Shown one piece after another: positions 32,369-42,824 of a stretch of DNA of 64,000 nt; the stretch's first letter is position 1; each line of letters begins with the position of its first letter. The notes under the pieces were generated by a model. The model was given only the letters and a program-made list of their open reading frames with translations. It was not told where the DNA came from and did not search any database. Origin of the DNA: Palsa-504 sp963753225 (GTDB taxonomy: Bacteria > Actinomycetota > Actinomycetes > Streptosporangiales > Streptosporangiaceae); contig CAVWBQ010000018.1 in NCBI GenBank assembly GCA_963753225.1, positions 1 through 64,000 of the forward strand, given 5' to 3'. Both the position numbers and the translations under genes were made by a program.

Positions 32369-33021
32369 CGATCGGCGTGGTGGTCGCCGACGACCAGGCC
32401 ATCGTCAGGGCCGGGTTCCGCATGCTCATCGACTCCGAGCCCGACCTGGCCGTGCTCGGCGAGGCCGCCAACGGCGCGGAGGCGGTCGCGGTGGCCCGCC
32501 GGACCTCGCCCGACGTGGTGCTGATGGACATCCGCATGCCGGTTCTCGACGGCATCGAGGCCACCAGGCGGATCACCGCGGCCGGGCCGCTGCCCCGGGT
32601 GCTGATCCTGACCACGTTCGACCTCGACGAGTATGTCTTCGGCGCGCTGCGGGCCGGCGCGAGCGGGTTCATGCTCAAGGAACGGCCGCCCGAGGAGCTC
32701 CTGTCCGCCATCCGCGTTATCGCGGCGGGCGAGGCGCTGCTCGCGCCGAACGTGACCCGCCGGCTGATCGAGCACTTCGCCCGGCAGCCCGACCCGATGC
32801 GGCCGCCGCCCGGGGCGCTGGAACAGCTGACCGTGCGCGAGCGCGAGGTGCTGGCGCTCATCGCCACCGGGCTGTCCAACACCGAGATCGCCGAGCGCCT
32901 GATCATGAGCGTCCCCACCGCCAAGACTCACGTGAGCCGGATCCTGGCCAAGCTCGGCGCCAGGGACCGCGCCCAGCTCGTGGTCCTCGCCTTCCAGTCC
33001 GGCCTGGTCAGGCCGGGTTAG
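32365..33021 (+). CDS. LuxR/NarL-family response regulator
   Basis: 218 residues. Receiver domain with the acidic pocket V-A-D-D-Q (Asp9-Asp10), phosphorylated Asp55 in V-L-M-D-I-R-M-P, Thr in L-I-L-T-T-F and Lys in F-M-L-K-E. A C-terminal LuxR HTH (L-T-V-R-E-R-E-V-L-A-L-I-A-T-G-L-S-N-T-E-I-A, V-K/T-H-V-S-R-I-L-A-K-L) follows. GTG start overlaps the kinase stop. It likely binds the TACATCC-type palindromes at 29565 and 33023 and controls the exporter genes that follow. Confidence 0.96.
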   Translation: MTIGVVVADDQAIVRAGFRMLIDSEPDLAVLGEAANGAEAVAVARRTSPDVVLMDIRMPVLDGIEATRRITAAGPLPRVLILTTFDLDEYVFGALRAGASGFMLKERPPEELLSAIRVIAAGEALLAPNVTRRLIEHFARQPDPMRPPPGALEQLTVREREVLALIATGLSNTEIAERLIMSVPTAKTHVSRILAKLGARDRAQLVVLAFQSGLVRPG

Positions 33022-33022
33022 T

Positions 33023-33042
33023 GCTACATCCAGGGTCGTAGC
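33023..33042. promoter_or_regulatory. Probable response-regulator site before the ABC exporter
   Basis: GCTACATCC-AG-GGTCGTAGC, an imperfect palindrome sharing TACATCC-N2-GG with the perfect site at 29565-29586, 80 bp before the permease start. The pair of sites fits control of both operons by the LuxR-type regulator. Confidence 0.45.
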
Positions 33043-33121
33043 CGCCGCGCGCCGCTAACGCGGCAGCCGCAGCGGAATCAGGTTCCGCGGGCTGACGACG
33101 GGAGCCCGGCGGCGGACCAGC

Positions 33122-34561
33122 ATGGGCGGCATGTTCTTCACTTACATATGGCGCGAGCTGCGGCGGCGGATGCGCCAGGCGGTTCTCATCGCGCTGGGCC
33201 TGGCGCTCGGCGTCGGCCTGGTGATCACCGTGACCGCGGCCTCGAACGGCGTCAAGGACTCGCAGGCCACCGTCCTGCACACGCTGTACGGCGTGGGCAC
33301 CGACATCACCGTGACGCAGCCGCCGGCCAAGGGCTCGGGCGGCGGGACCTCGTTCGGGTTCCGGCAGGAGATCAAGAACGTACGCAGCGGGCAGATCGCG
33401 GCGGGCACCCAGATCAACATCAACCAGCTGGTCAACACGCAGTACGGCGCGATGAGCTCGGGTTCGCTGGCCCAGGTGACCCGGCTGAGCGGCGTGTCGG
33501 CCGCGACCGGAGGGCTCGCGCTCAGCGACGTCACGGTGAGCGGCACCGTACCCGCGCTGAACGCGGGCAGCGGCAGCTTCGGCTCGAGCTTCACCACCGA
33601 CACCTTCACCGTCGACGGGGTGGACCTGGCGGACACCGCGCTCGGGCCGCTCAGCGCGGCCAGGCTCACCGCCGGCTCGGCGCTGACCGCCGCCGACGCG
33701 CGCGCGAACGACGTGCTCGTCAACTCGAGCTACGCGACGGCGCACAAGCTGAGTGCGGGCGGGAAGCTGAGCATCGGCGGCACCAGCTTCAAGATCATCG
33801 GCATCGCGAACGTGCCGCAGGGCGGGAATCCGCCGGATGCCTACATCCCGCTGGCCAGGGCGCAGAGCATCGGCCAGGCCTCGGCCAGCGCCAAGCTGTC
33901 CGGCAAGCTGAACACCATCTACGTGTCCGCCGCGAGCGCCACCAACATCCCGGCGGTGCAGGCCGGCCTCAGCCGCCTGCTGCCCGGCGCCACGGTCACC
34001 GACGCCGGCAACCTGGCCGGCGAGGTGACCGGATCGCTGGCCAGCGCGTCCAGCCTGGCTGCCAACCTGGGCCGCTGGCTGTCGGTCGCGGTGCTCGCCG
34101 CCGCGTTCGGCGTGGCCAGCGTGCTGACCATGGCGGCGGTCTCGCGCCGGGTCAGGGAGTTCGGCACGCTGAAGGCGCTCGGGTGGCGGAGCAGGCGGGT
34201 CGTCGGGCAGGTGATGGGCGAATCGCTCGTGATCGGCGTCGGCGGCGCAGTGCTCGGGGTGGCGCTCGGTTACGGCGGCACCGCCCTGATTGATGCCCTG
34301 GCCCCGAAGCTGACGGCCACCGTCGGGGCGAGCAACGCGGCCTCGGTGACGGGTCCCGGCCGCATCCTCGGCTCGGGCGTCGCCCATGCGCTGACCGGCG
34401 CGGGCCATAGCGTATCGGTGACGCTGAGTGCGCCGGTCACGCTGAGCGTCATCGGCCTCGCGGTCCTGCTGGCGCTGGCCGGCGGGCTGATCGCGGGGTC
34501 GTTCGGCGGATGGCGGGCGGCCCGGCTGCGGCCCGCCGCGGCGCTGGCCAGGGTGGCGTGA
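33122..34561 (+). CDS. ABC transporter permease (FtsX/MacB type)
   Basis: 479 residues: one N-terminal span (R-Q-A-V-L-I-A-L-G-L-A-L-G-V-G-L-V-I-T-V), a large extracytoplasmic MacB-PCD-like domain (~45-300) rich in Ser/Gly/Ala, then three C-terminal spans of an FtsX core (L-S-V-A-V-L-A-A-A-F-G-V; L-G-W-R-S-R-R-V-V-G-Q-V-M-G-E; L-S-V-I-G-L-A-V-L-L-A-L). This is the type VII/MacB mechanotransmission fold, which exports peptides, antibiotics or lipids. ATG 33122; a second ATG at codon 4 is possible. Its stop overlaps the ATPase start. Confidence 0.93.
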   Translation: MGGMFFTYIWRELRRRMRQAVLIALGLALGVGLVITVTAASNGVKDSQATVLHTLYGVGTDITVTQPPAKGSGGGTSFGFRQEIKNVRSGQIAAGTQININQLVNTQYGAMSSGSLAQVTRLSGVSAATGGLALSDVTVSGTVPALNAGSGSFGSSFTTDTFTVDGVDLADTALGPLSAARLTAGSALTAADARANDVLVNSSYATAHKLSAGGKLSIGGTSFKIIGIANVPQGGNPPDAYIPLARAQSIGQASASAKLSGKLNTIYVSAASATNIPAVQAGLSRLLPGATVTDAGNLAGEVTGSLASASSLAANLGRWLSVAVLAAAFGVASVLTMAAVSRRVREFGTLKALGWRSRRVVGQVMGESLVIGVGGAVLGVALGYGGTALIDALAPKLTATVGASNAASVTGPGRILGSGVAHALTGAGHSVSVTLSAPVTLSVIGLAVLLALAGGLIAGSFGGWRAARLRPAAALARVA

Positions 34562-35244
34562 TGGCCGACACCGTCTACCAGCTGTCCGGCGTGGTCAAGA
34601 ACTACCGGAAGGGGCGTGGCAGCGTCCTGGCCCTGCGCGGCGTGGACCTGCTCATCCGCGACGGCGAGTGGCTCGCCATCCAGGGCCCGACCGGCCACGG
34701 CAAGTCCACCTTGCTGCAGATCCTCGGCGGCCTGGACCGGCCGACCTCGGGCACGGTCGAGTTCGATGGGGTGGACCTGGCCACGCTGCCGGAAACCAAG
34801 GTGACCAGGGAGCGGGCCCGGTCGATCGGATTTGTCTTCCAGACCTTCAACCTGATCCCGACGCTCAGCGCCGCGGAGAACGTGGAGGTGGCGCTGGTGC
34901 CGCTGGGAATCCCCGCGGCGGAGCGCAGGATGCGGGCCGAGGAGGGGCTGTCCGCGGTCGGCCTCGGTGACCGGCTGCGGCACCTGCCGTCCGAGCTGTC
35001 CGGCGGCCAGCAGCAGCGGGTGGCGATCGCTCGCGCGCTGGTCAAGGAGCCCCGGGTGCTGCTCGCCGACGAGCCGACCGGGAACCTGGACGAGGGCACC
35101 AGGGACGAGATCATCGCGCTGCTCGAGGACCTGTGGCGGCGCCGCGTCCTGACCATGGTGCTGGTCACCCACGACAGCGCCGTGGCCGGCCGGGCGCCGC
35201 GCCTCGGCCTGATGAGGAACGGCCGGTTCGAGGAGGTCCCGTGA
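34561..35244 (+). CDS. ABC transporter ATP-binding protein (LolD/MacB type)
   Basis: 227 residues. Walker A G-P-T-G-H-G-K-S-T at 42-50, Q-loop V-F-Q-T-F-N-L, signature L-S-G-G-Q at 146-150, Walker B L-L-A-D-E-P at 167-172 and the H-loop V-T-H-D. The His in Walker A (G-H-G-K) replaces the common S-G-K pattern; this is seen in some LolD-like ATPases. ATG 34561 overlaps the permease stop, so the two form one complex encoded by a coupled pair regulated by the preceding two-component system. Confidence 0.96.
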   Translation: MADTVYQLSGVVKNYRKGRGSVLALRGVDLLIRDGEWLAIQGPTGHGKSTLLQILGGLDRPTSGTVEFDGVDLATLPETKVTRERARSIGFVFQTFNLIPTLSAAENVEVALVPLGIPAAERRMRAEEGLSAVGLGDRLRHLPSELSGGQQQRVAIARALVKEPRVLLADEPTGNLDEGTRDEIIALLEDLWRRRVLTMVLVTHDSAVAGRAPRLGLMRNGRFEEVP

Positions 35245-35288
35245 GCCGCGGCTGGCTCGCGGGCCTGGCCGGGCGGTTCTGGGTCAAA

Positions 35289-35324
35289 GTGCCGTTGGTC
35301 CGCCTCTAACCGGACCAGCGGCAC
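35289..35324 (+). terminator. Terminator hairpin after the ABC exporter
   Basis: 14-nt arms (GTGCCGTTGGTCCG at 35289-35302; 35311-35324) with one mismatch and an 8-nt loop, no T-run. A 22-codon frame from GTG 35241 runs into this hairpin and is probably not a gene. Confidence 0.6.
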
Positions 35325-35398
35325 ATCGACCCAGCGGTTAGCACATCAGCGCTAGGCATCCGGCAGGGATTCTGCCTTCCGCCCCGCAGGATGCTCGA

Positions 35399-35926
35399 TT
35401 ACTGGCCGGCGGCGCGGCGGCGGTCCGGGATCATGGACGTGAGCTGCTCGATGTCGTAACGGGCCCGCAGTTCGACGATCGCGGCCTGATCCGGCGGGCC
35501 GGGGCGGCCGAGCAGTTCCGCGATTCCCTCCAGGTACTGCTCATGGCCCGACGGCGTGACCAGGAACAGCATCCGGGCCGGCGCGGTGCCCGGGTTGGTG
35601 AAGGCGTGCGGGCAGCCGGCCGGTACGAACATCAGGCTGCCCGGGCCGCCGCGGACGACCTTCGCGCCGCCGGCCGACTCCCAGGCTGTCCAGTCGCCGG
35701 ATTCCCTGGTCCGCGGCTCGAACGCGAGCAGGTCGAGTTCGCCCTCCAGGATGTAGAAGATCTCCTCGGCCTCGGCGTGCCGATGCGCGCCGACGTCGAA
35801 GCCCGGCGCCACCTCGGCCTCGAAGGCCGACCACGTACCCGACTGCTCCGCCCCCACCTTGAGCGTCATGCCGGCACCCCGGATCCGGCGCCCGGCCCCG
35901 GGCGGCAGCACCAACCCGTCAGCCAT
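35399..35926 (-). CDS. Cupin-domain protein
   Basis: 175-residue single cupin barrel. Motif 1 is H-R-H-A-E-A-E-E-I-F-Y-I-L-E-G-E (metal His/His/Glu, residues ~47-62) and motif 2 is G-S-L-M-F-V-P-A-G-C-P-H-A-F-T-N (third His). The C-terminal helix (Y-L-E-G-I-A-E-L-L-G-R) is as in quercetinase-like or polyketide-related cupins. ATG 35926 with a GGAGG site. Substrate unknown. It is divergent from the Xre-type gene, and a small inverted repeat (TAGTAC/GTGCTA, 36010-36026) lies between. Confidence 0.88.
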   Translation of the reverse strand: MADGLVLPPGAGRRIRGAGMTLKVGAEQSGTWSAFEAEVAPGFDVGAHRHAEAEEIFYILEGELDLLAFEPRTRESGDWTAWESAGGAKVVRGGPGSLMFVPAGCPHAFTNPGTAPARMLFLVTPSGHEQYLEGIAELLGRPGPPDQAAIVELRARYDIEQLTSMIPDRRRAAGQ

Positions 35927-36039
35927 GTTTCCTCCCGTCCTGTCCCCGCGCTCCGCGATTGCGTCCGTCGCTTCGCTGGCTATGTTAGGGACGATGACGG
36001 GATCGGTTCTAGTACAGATCGTGCTACCCAGCGGGCACC

Positions 36040-37425
36040 GTGAGCGCCGGTAACCGCGGCCAGCTCGCGGACTTCCTGCGCTCCCGCCGGTCCCGTCTGA
36101 CCCCGGCCGAGGTCGGGCTGCCCGGGGACAGCGAACCGGGACGGCGCCGCACTCCCGGGCTGCGCCGCGAGGAAGTCGCCGAACTGTCCGGGGTCGGCGT
36201 CACCTGGTACACCTGGCTAGAACAGGGCCGCAAGATCACGGCGTCGCCGCAGGTAGTCGACGCGCTGGCGCGGGCGCTGCGGCTCAGCGCCGACGAGCAC
36301 CGCCACCTCAGGGAACTGGCCGGGCTAGCCGCGGCGGCTGCGACGTCTGGCGATGACACCCAGGCCAGGCTGCAGCGGCTGGTCGACGCGGTCGCCCCCA
36401 ACGCCGCCTGCGTCTACGACGTCCACTTCGACTACCTGGCGTGGAACGAGCCGTACCGGCGGATCCGCCACGACCCGGCCGGGCTCCCCGCGGGGCGGCG
36501 CAACCTGCTGTGGATGATGTTCACCGACGCGGAGAACCGCGCCCGCATGACCACCTGGGAGCGGGCCGCCCGCGCCCTGCTCAGCCAGTTCCGGGCCGCC
36601 GCCGGACGGCGCCCGGGCGACCCGAGGTTCGCCGAGCTCACGGCGGCGCTCACCGAGGCCAGCCCGCAGTTCCGCGACTGGTGGGCGCAGTACCCGGTGC
36701 GGTACTTCCGGCCCGCCAGGATCCGGGTCAGGCATCCGCAGGCCGGCCGGATCACCCTGGAGCTGTTCCAGCTGCGGCTGGAAGACGACCCGGGCCTGCT
36801 GCTGGTGACGCAGGTCCCGGCCGACCCCGCCAGCCGGGACCGGGTCGCGGCGCTGCTGGCCGGGCCGGCGCCGCCCGGACCGAACGGCGCGCCGGTCCTC
36901 GTCGTGGTGGGCGGCCTGCCCGCCACCGGTAAGAGCACGGTGGCTAGCGCCCTGGCCTGCCAGGCCGGCTTCACGTTCGTTCGCGTCGACCGGATCGAGC
37001 AGGCGATCATCGATTCGGCCGGGCTGCGTCAGCCGCTGGGCCCGGTCGGGTATACCGTCGCTTACGGCGTGGCCGCCGAGCAGCTCGGGCACGGTGTCAG
37101 CGTGATCGCCGAATGCGTCAACCCGCTCGGCGTGACCAGGGACGCCTGGCGCGACATCGCGGCCGGCCACGGCGCCCGGCTGGTCGAGGTCGAGCTCGTC
37201 TGCACCGACCAGGCCGCGCACCGCGAGCGGGCCAGGACCCGCGAGGTGGACATCGCCGGCCTGCGCCTTCCCGACTGGGAACAGATCACCAGCCGGGAAT
37301 ACGAACCCTGGGATCGCGGGCACCTGGTCATCGACACCGCGACGCACACTCCCGCAGAGGCGGTCGCGGCCATCCTCGCCGCCATCGCCGAAAGGGCCGG
37401 TCATGTTTCAGTCGATCCGGACTGA
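36040..37425 (+). CDS. Xre-MmyB regulator fused to a P-loop kinase domain
   Basis: 461 residues in three parts. Residues ~5-85: Xre-type HTH with the actinobacterial R-R-T-P-G-L-R-R-E-E-V-A and G-V-G-V-T-W-Y-T-W-L-E-Q-G-R signatures. Residues ~105-265: MmyB-like ligand-binding domain (Y-D-V-H-F-D-Y-L-A-W-N; L-L-W-M-M-F-T-D). Residues ~285-455: AAA_33-type P-loop domain with G-L-P-A-T-G-K-S-T at 292-300, and a lid Arg region (H-R-E-R-A-R-T-R). Usual MmyB regulators end near residue 280, so the kinase-like half is a fusion. It may phosphorylate a small molecule or couple ATP to DNA binding. Start GTG 36040; weak ribosome site. Confidence 0.88.
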   Translation: MSAGNRGQLADFLRSRRSRLTPAEVGLPGDSEPGRRRTPGLRREEVAELSGVGVTWYTWLEQGRKITASPQVVDALARALRLSADEHRHLRELAGLAAAAATSGDDTQARLQRLVDAVAPNAACVYDVHFDYLAWNEPYRRIRHDPAGLPAGRRNLLWMMFTDAENRARMTTWERAARALLSQFRAAAGRRPGDPRFAELTAALTEASPQFRDWWAQYPVRYFRPARIRVRHPQAGRITLELFQLRLEDDPGLLLVTQVPADPASRDRVAALLAGPAPPGPNGAPVLVVVGGLPATGKSTVASALACQAGFTFVRVDRIEQAIIDSAGLRQPLGPVGYTVAYGVAAEQLGHGVSVIAECVNPLGVTRDAWRDIAAGHGARLVEVELVCTDQAAHRERARTREVDIAGLRLPDWEQITSREYEPWDRGHLVIDTATHTPAEAVAAILAAIAERAGHVSVDPD

Positions 37426-37500
37426 CCCACCACCTGACCAGGTGCGGGCAGCTCCCATGGTGGTCATTCCTGTCCGGCCAGCGGGCATAATGACGTTGAG

Positions 37501-38448
37501 ATGACGCTTACACAGCTCAACGCGTTCGTCCTGGTCGCCCGGCTCGGCTCGGTGACCGCCGCCGCCAGCGCGCTGGGCGTCAGCGAGTCAGCGGTCTCCC
37601 AGGCCTTGTCGGCGCTCCGGGTCCACCTGGGCGACCAGCTGGTCACCCGCGGGCCCGTCGGCATGACGCTGACCCCTGGCGGCTCCCGGCTGCTCGCCAC
37701 CGCGTCGCAGATCGTGGTGCTCGGCGCCGAGGCGCACGCCGCCGTGCGGGCCGCGCAGGGCGCGCCCGAGCAGCTCCGGCTGGTGTCCACCGCCACCATG
37801 GCCGAGTTCATGATCAGCCCGCTGACCGAGGCGTTCTCCAGACGGTTCCCCGGTTCGGTCGAGGTGTCGGCCGGGGTGGCGGTGACCAAGGAAATGAGCG
37901 TCCTGATCGCCAACCGGCTCGCCGACGTGGCGATCTCGTCGGCCATACCCGAGGACCCGGGCCTGGCCCTGGCGACCGAGCCGATCTTCAAGTACCGGCT
38001 TGTGGTCGTCACCGCCGGGCAGCCCCGGCTGCGCGGCGGCCCGCGCCAGTGGCTATGGTTCGTCGACCCGTCCGGCACCGATCCCGGCAGCGAGACCGGC
38101 CAGCTGCTGACCAGCCTGGGCATTGCCGAGGAGCACGTCAGGGTGTTCCCGAACCAGACCGCCGCCTGGGCGGCCGCCGCCGACGGGACGGGCGTCGCGC
38201 CCGCGGTCGAGCACCTGGTCGCCCAGCGGCTGCGCCGCGGCGAGCTGTCCCGCGTCGAGGCACCCGGCTGCAAGCTGGACGCCTGCTGGCATGTCACCTT
38301 GCTGGAACGGCAGCACCAGAGCGCGGCGGCCAGCTCGTTCCGCCGTTACCTCGGCACGCCGGAGGCCATGCACCTGATGCGCTCGCCGGCCGGCGGGGTC
38401 CCGCCGTCCCGGTTCCGCCCGCCGGTCTACGTCACCATCTGGAGCTAG
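37501..38448 (+). CDS. LysR-family regulator, probably of the cox cluster
   Basis: 315 residues. N-terminal LysR HTH (L-N-A-F-V-L-V-A-R-L-G-S-V-T-A-A-A-S-A-L, S-E-S-A-V-S-Q-A-L), residues 3-62, then a periplasmic-binding-like effector domain (about 90-300). It stands 0.5 kb upstream of coxM on the same strand; LysR regulators often head CODH clusters. CATAAT at 37486-37491 may be its -10. Effector unknown; CO itself is not a usual LysR ligand. Confidence 0.93.
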   Translation: MTLTQLNAFVLVARLGSVTAAASALGVSESAVSQALSALRVHLGDQLVTRGPVGMTLTPGGSRLLATASQIVVLGAEAHAAVRAAQGAPEQLRLVSTATMAEFMISPLTEAFSRRFPGSVEVSAGVAVTKEMSVLIANRLADVAISSAIPEDPGLALATEPIFKYRLVVVTAGQPRLRGGPRQWLWFVDPSGTDPGSETGQLLTSLGIAEEHVRVFPNQTAAWAAAADGTGVAPAVEHLVAQRLRRGELSRVEAPGCKLDACWHVTLLERQHQSAAASSFRRYLGTPEAMHLMRSPAGGVPPSRFRPPVYVTIWS

Positions 38449-38617
38449 TCTCACAGAGACTTCCCGGGTCGCTACCGGCGCTGACTCGCCTGAGGCCGGA
38501 GCAGGGCGCCCCGCCTTAAGCAAGCACTTATTCGCCCATTGCGGGGCGGCCTGGCCGAGCGGATCATGTTGACGCGTTACGACTAATGGCGCTTGTCCAG
38601 CGGCAGGAGCGTGCGGC

Positions 38618-38914
38618 ATGCGAATCGAATCCGACGGGCACAGCCGCGGGAACCCGCGGCTCTACGAACTGATCGAGCACGCCCCGAAGACCGGGAAGAG
38701 CCCGACCGTGTGGGCCTGGCCTGAGCTGATCGACTACCTCAAGGTCGCGGGTCAGCCCGTGGCGGGACCGTGGCCGCCGCATCAGCAGCCCCGGCCGGAT
38801 CCCGAGGAGGACTCGCTTCCCATGGCGGTGCCCGACCCGGAATCGCGCCCGGCGGCAGCCTGGCAGGAAGCGCCGGACGCCGACCCCGACGCCGCCCCCG
38901 ACCCCGAGCCCTAA
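38618..38914 (+). CDS. Small acidic Pro-rich protein preceding coxM
   Basis: 98 residues, no family recognised. The N-terminal 45 residues look folded (R-L-Y-E-L-I-E-H-A-P-K-T-G-K, W-A-W-P-E-L-I-D-Y-L-K); the rest is Pro/Asp/Glu-rich and probably disordered (repeating D-P-D-A-A-P-D-P-E-P). ATG 38618 with a GGAG site. It ends 29 bp before coxM, so it is probably transcribed with the cox genes and may be the first gene of the operon. Confidence 0.65.
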   Translation: MRIESDGHSRGNPRLYELIEHAPKTGKSPTVWAWPELIDYLKVAGQPVAGPWPPHQQPRPDPEEDSLPMAVPDPESRPAAAWQEAPDADPDAAPDPEP

Positions 38915-38943
38915 CCCGCGCCCAAGGACACCTGGAGGATCCT

Positions 38944-39825
38944 ATGTATCCGTCGCGGTTCCGGTATGAGGCGCCGCGGTCGCTCGACGAGGCGATCGGC
39001 CTGCTGCACGACGGCGGGGACTACGCCAAGGTGCTGGCCGGCGGCCAGAGCCTGGTTCCGCTGATGAAGCTGCGTTTCGCGTCGCCGGAGCTTGTCGTGG
39101 ACATCAACAACGTGCCCGGTCTGGGCTACCACCAGGCCGGACCGGACGGCACCCTGCGCATCGGCGCCCTGTGCCGGCACGCCGACCTGGAACGCTCGGG
39201 CCTGCTGAAGACCACGCAGCCGACGATGGCCGCGGCCGCCCCGCTGATCGCCGACCCCATCGTCCGCAACCGCGGCACCCTGGTCGGCTCGCTGTGCCAC
39301 GCCGACCCTCAAGGTGACTGGGCCTCGGTGGTGCTGGCGCTCGGCGGCTCGGTGGTCGCGCGCGGTCCCCGCGGCACGCGTACCATCCCGCTGGCCGGCT
39401 TCGTCACCGGCCCGTTCCAGAACGTCCTGGAACCGGACGAGATCGCGGTCGAGGCCGTGATCCCCGCGGCGCAGGGCGCCAGGTCCGGCGGCTACCTCAA
39501 GCTGGAGCGCCGGGTCGGTGACTTCGCCACGGTCGGGGTCGCGGTGGCGCTGGAGACCAGCGGCGGGAAGGTGACCAGGGCCGGCATCGCGCTGACCGGG
39601 GTCGGGGGCTCCACCATCGGTGCCACCGAGGCGGCCCAGGCCCTGACCGGGCAGTCGCTGACCGCGGAGACCATGGAGCAGGCCGCCGAGCTCGCGGCAC
39701 AGGCCGCGCGGCCCAGGACGGACCATCGCGGCAGCGCCGAGTACAAGCGGCACATGGTGCGCACGTTCGTACTGCGCCTGCTGAGCCGCGGCGATGCGGC
39801 AGAGCTATCGGAGAGGGCGGCCTGA
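38944..39825 (+). CDS. coxM: CO dehydrogenase medium (FAD) subunit
   Basis: 293-residue flavoprotein subunit carrying FAD between the 2Fe-2S clusters and the electron acceptor. FAD-binding motifs are A-G-G-Q-S at 32-36 and G-T-L-V-G at 111-115 with H-A-D-P-Q-G-D. Together with CoxS and CoxL it forms the (LMS)2 CODH that oxidises CO to CO2. ATG 38944 with a GGAGGA site. coxS follows after two bases. Confidence 0.95.
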   Translation: MYPSRFRYEAPRSLDEAIGLLHDGGDYAKVLAGGQSLVPLMKLRFASPELVVDINNVPGLGYHQAGPDGTLRIGALCRHADLERSGLLKTTQPTMAAAAPLIADPIVRNRGTLVGSLCHADPQGDWASVVLALGGSVVARGPRGTRTIPLAGFVTGPFQNVLEPDEIAVEAVIPAAQGARSGGYLKLERRVGDFATVGVAVALETSGGKVTRAGIALTGVGGSTIGATEAAQALTGQSLTAETMEQAAELAAQAARPRTDHRGSAEYKRHMVRTFVLRLLSRGDAAELSERAA

Positions 39826-39827
39826 TC

Positions 39828-40373
39828 ATGACGATCGTCTACGACGACCCCGAGGGCGAGACCGCAGACGTCCCGGTACGCCGGATCAAGTTCACGGTCA
39901 ACGGCGAGAAGAAGATCGCCGAGGTGGAGCCGCGGCTGCTGCTGGCCCACCTGATCCGCCGCGGGCTCGGCCTGACCGGCACCCACATGGGCTGCGACAC
40001 CACCAACTGCGGCGCCTGCACCGTGCTGGTCGACGGGCGCCCGGTGAAATCCTGCACAATGCTGGCCGTTCAGGCCGACGGGCACGAGATCAGCACGGTT
40101 GAGGGCCTGGCCACCGCCAGCGAGCTGCACCCGCTGCAGGAGGGCTTCCGGGAGGAGCACGGGCTGCAGTGCGGGTTCTGCACCCCGGGCATGATGATGG
40201 CGGCCAAGGCACTGCTCGAGGAGAACCCCGATCCTTCAGAAGAGGACGTGCGCTGGGGGCTGTCCGGCAACCTGTGCCGCTGCACCGGTTACCAGAACAT
40301 CGTCAAATCGGTGCTGTGGGCGGCGGCCAAGCTCAGAGCCGAGTCCGCCAGCTCTGCCGAGTCAGGCAGCTAG
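39828..40373 (+). CDS. coxS: CO dehydrogenase small (2Fe-2S) subunit
   Basis: 181 residues with two [2Fe-2S] clusters. N-terminal plant-ferredoxin-type cysteines Cys56, 61, 64 and 76 (M-G-C-D-T-T-N-C-G-A-C); C-terminal cluster Cys115, 118, 150 and 152 (C-G-F-C-T-P-G-M ... N-L-C-R-C-T-G-Y). It passes electrons from the Mo-Cu site of CoxL to the FAD of CoxM. A ~20-residue acidic N-terminal extension precedes the usual start of the fold; ATG 39828 is kept because it abuts coxM. Confidence 0.97.
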   Translation: MTIVYDDPEGETADVPVRRIKFTVNGEKKIAEVEPRLLLAHLIRRGLGLTGTHMGCDTTNCGACTVLVDGRPVKSCTMLAVQADGHEISTVEGLATASELHPLQEGFREEHGLQCGFCTPGMMMAAKALLEENPDPSEEDVRWGLSGNLCRCTGYQNIVKSVLWAAAKLRAESASSAESGS

Positions 40374-40385
40374 GGAAGGCTGAAC

Positions 40386-42776
<2,391 letters not shown>

Positions 42777-42777
42777 C

Positions 42778-42824
42778 ATGGAAGGCCCCTGATATGGAAG
42801 GCCCCTGATATGGAAGGCCTAGGC
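42778..42824 (+). repeat. 16-bp tandem repeat duplicating the coxI start
   Basis: ATGGAAGGCCCCTGAT at 42778 and 42794, then a third, diverged unit starting at 42810 that becomes the coxI/xdhC start (ATGGAAGGCCTAGGC). The first two units read M-E-G-P and a stop, so three identical start regions follow each other at 16-bp intervals right behind coxL. Confidence 0.9.

Noticed and set aside
35241..35309. 22-codon frame overlapping the ABC ATPase stop
   Set aside because: It ends within a terminator hairpin and has no conserved feature; the GTGA overlap alone is weak evidence.
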